From: Gammaproteobacteria bacterium
GTDB lineage: Bacteria; Pseudomonadota; Gammaproteobacteria; Steroidobacterales; Steroidobacteraceae
Assembly: GCA_019242385.1 (NCBI GenBank)
Contig: JAFAVO010000330.1
Span: forward strand, 1-7,045
Reading direction: 5' to 3'
Length of the DNA: 7,045 bases
Below are positions 6,829 to 7,045 of this stretch, one piece after another (the first letter of the stretch is position 1; each line of letters opens with the position of its first letter). The notes under the pieces were generated by a model. That model did not search any database. It saw nothing but the letters and a program-made list of their open reading frames with translations, and was not told the DNA's origin. The translations under genes and the position numbers were made by a program.

Positions 6829-7045
6829 GTGAACAGCGTAGTTCGTCCGCTCGCCGTCGTAACCGGCGCATCGACCGGCATCGGCCTGGAACTGGCCCGG
6901 CTGTGTGCCGAAAACAATTTCGACCTGGTCATCGCGGCAGATGAGCCGCGGATCCACGAGGCCGCGGCCGAGCTGCGCGGCCGCGGCATCGAATGCACTC
7001 CGGTGGAATGCGACCTTGCAACCCGCGAGGGGGTGGCGGAGCTGA
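6829..7045 (+). CDS. Short-chain dehydrogenase/reductase (SDR), 5' part only
   Basis: Translation from the GTG gives 72 residues to the window edge with no stop. The N-terminal Rossmann signature TGASTGIG (residues 12-19; G13, G17, G19) after a hydrophobic strand LAVV is diagnostic of classical SDRs. The second strand, DLVIAADEP (32-40), carries D38 where NADP-preferring members usually have arginine, so NAD(H) is a reasonable guess. CDL (61-63) is the usual nucleotide-contact aspartate after the third strand. The catalytic Ser-Tyr-Lys lies beyond the edge and cannot be checked. GAGG (6819-6822) sits 6 nt before the chosen GTG. An in-frame GTG at 6817, with AAGGA 4 nt upstream, is a real alternative and adds four residues. 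The gene is divergent from the SRPBCC-dehydrogenase genes; a shared function with them is suggested by context only. Confidence 0.88.
   Translation, partial: MNSVVRPLAVVTGASTGIGLELARLCAENNFDLVIAADEPRIHEAAAELRGRGIECTPVECDLATREGVAEL

Noticed and set aside
6629..6998. Minus-strand open frames of 80 and 111 codons crossing the divergent region and SDR start
   Set aside because: They are antisense to the clear SDR N-terminus and Arg/Ser-rich, and show no motif or convincing ribosome binding site.

Overview
The window is GC-rich DNA packed with proteobacterial-type genes. It probably comes from an alpha-, beta- or gammaproteobacterium; the sequence alone does not settle which. Five genes lie head to tail on the minus strand. 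A sixth starts divergently on the plus strand at the right edge. No rRNA, tRNA, CRISPR array, insertion sequence or phage gene was seen.

Right to left on the minus strand: a short SRPBCC (START-like, polyketide cyclase/dehydrase) protein (5996-6571); a zinc-dependent alcohol/formaldehyde-dehydrogenase-like MDR enzyme 14 nt downstream (4794-5981); and, after 59 nt, a stand-alone CheB-type methylesterase domain with a C-terminal Cys4/His zinc-ribbon-like segment and helical tail (3724-4734). A divergent short-chain dehydrogenase (6829 to the edge) faces the SRPBCC gene across a 257-nt intergenic region. These four look like one accessory module of redox and possibly stress function, with no chemotaxis genes around the CheB-like protein.

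After a 96-nt gap holding a 10-bp direct repeat come two genes for N-methyl metabolism. One encodes an MttB-superfamily (trimethylamine/quaternary amine methyltransferase-like) protein (2056-3627). It has an uninterrupted reading frame, so it is the non-pyrrolysine type. The other encodes a dimethylglycine/sarcosine-dehydrogenase-like flavoprotein with a C-terminal GcvT folate-binding domain (2059 to the left edge, 3' end missing). The flavoprotein appears to start on a TTG overlapping the stop of the MttB-like gene, which suggests translational coupling.

Working model (inference): the MttB-like protein removes or handles a methyl group from a quaternary amine. The flavoprotein then oxidises the resulting tertiary or secondary methylamine, passing the one-carbon unit to tetrahydrofolate or releasing formaldehyde. 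The FDH-like dehydrogenase upstream could oxidise formaldehyde or a related aldehyde, but its link to the amine genes rests only on proximity. No corrinoid protein or corrinoid-reactivating enzyme is in the window, so the methyl acceptor of the MttB-like protein is an open question and the most interesting point here.
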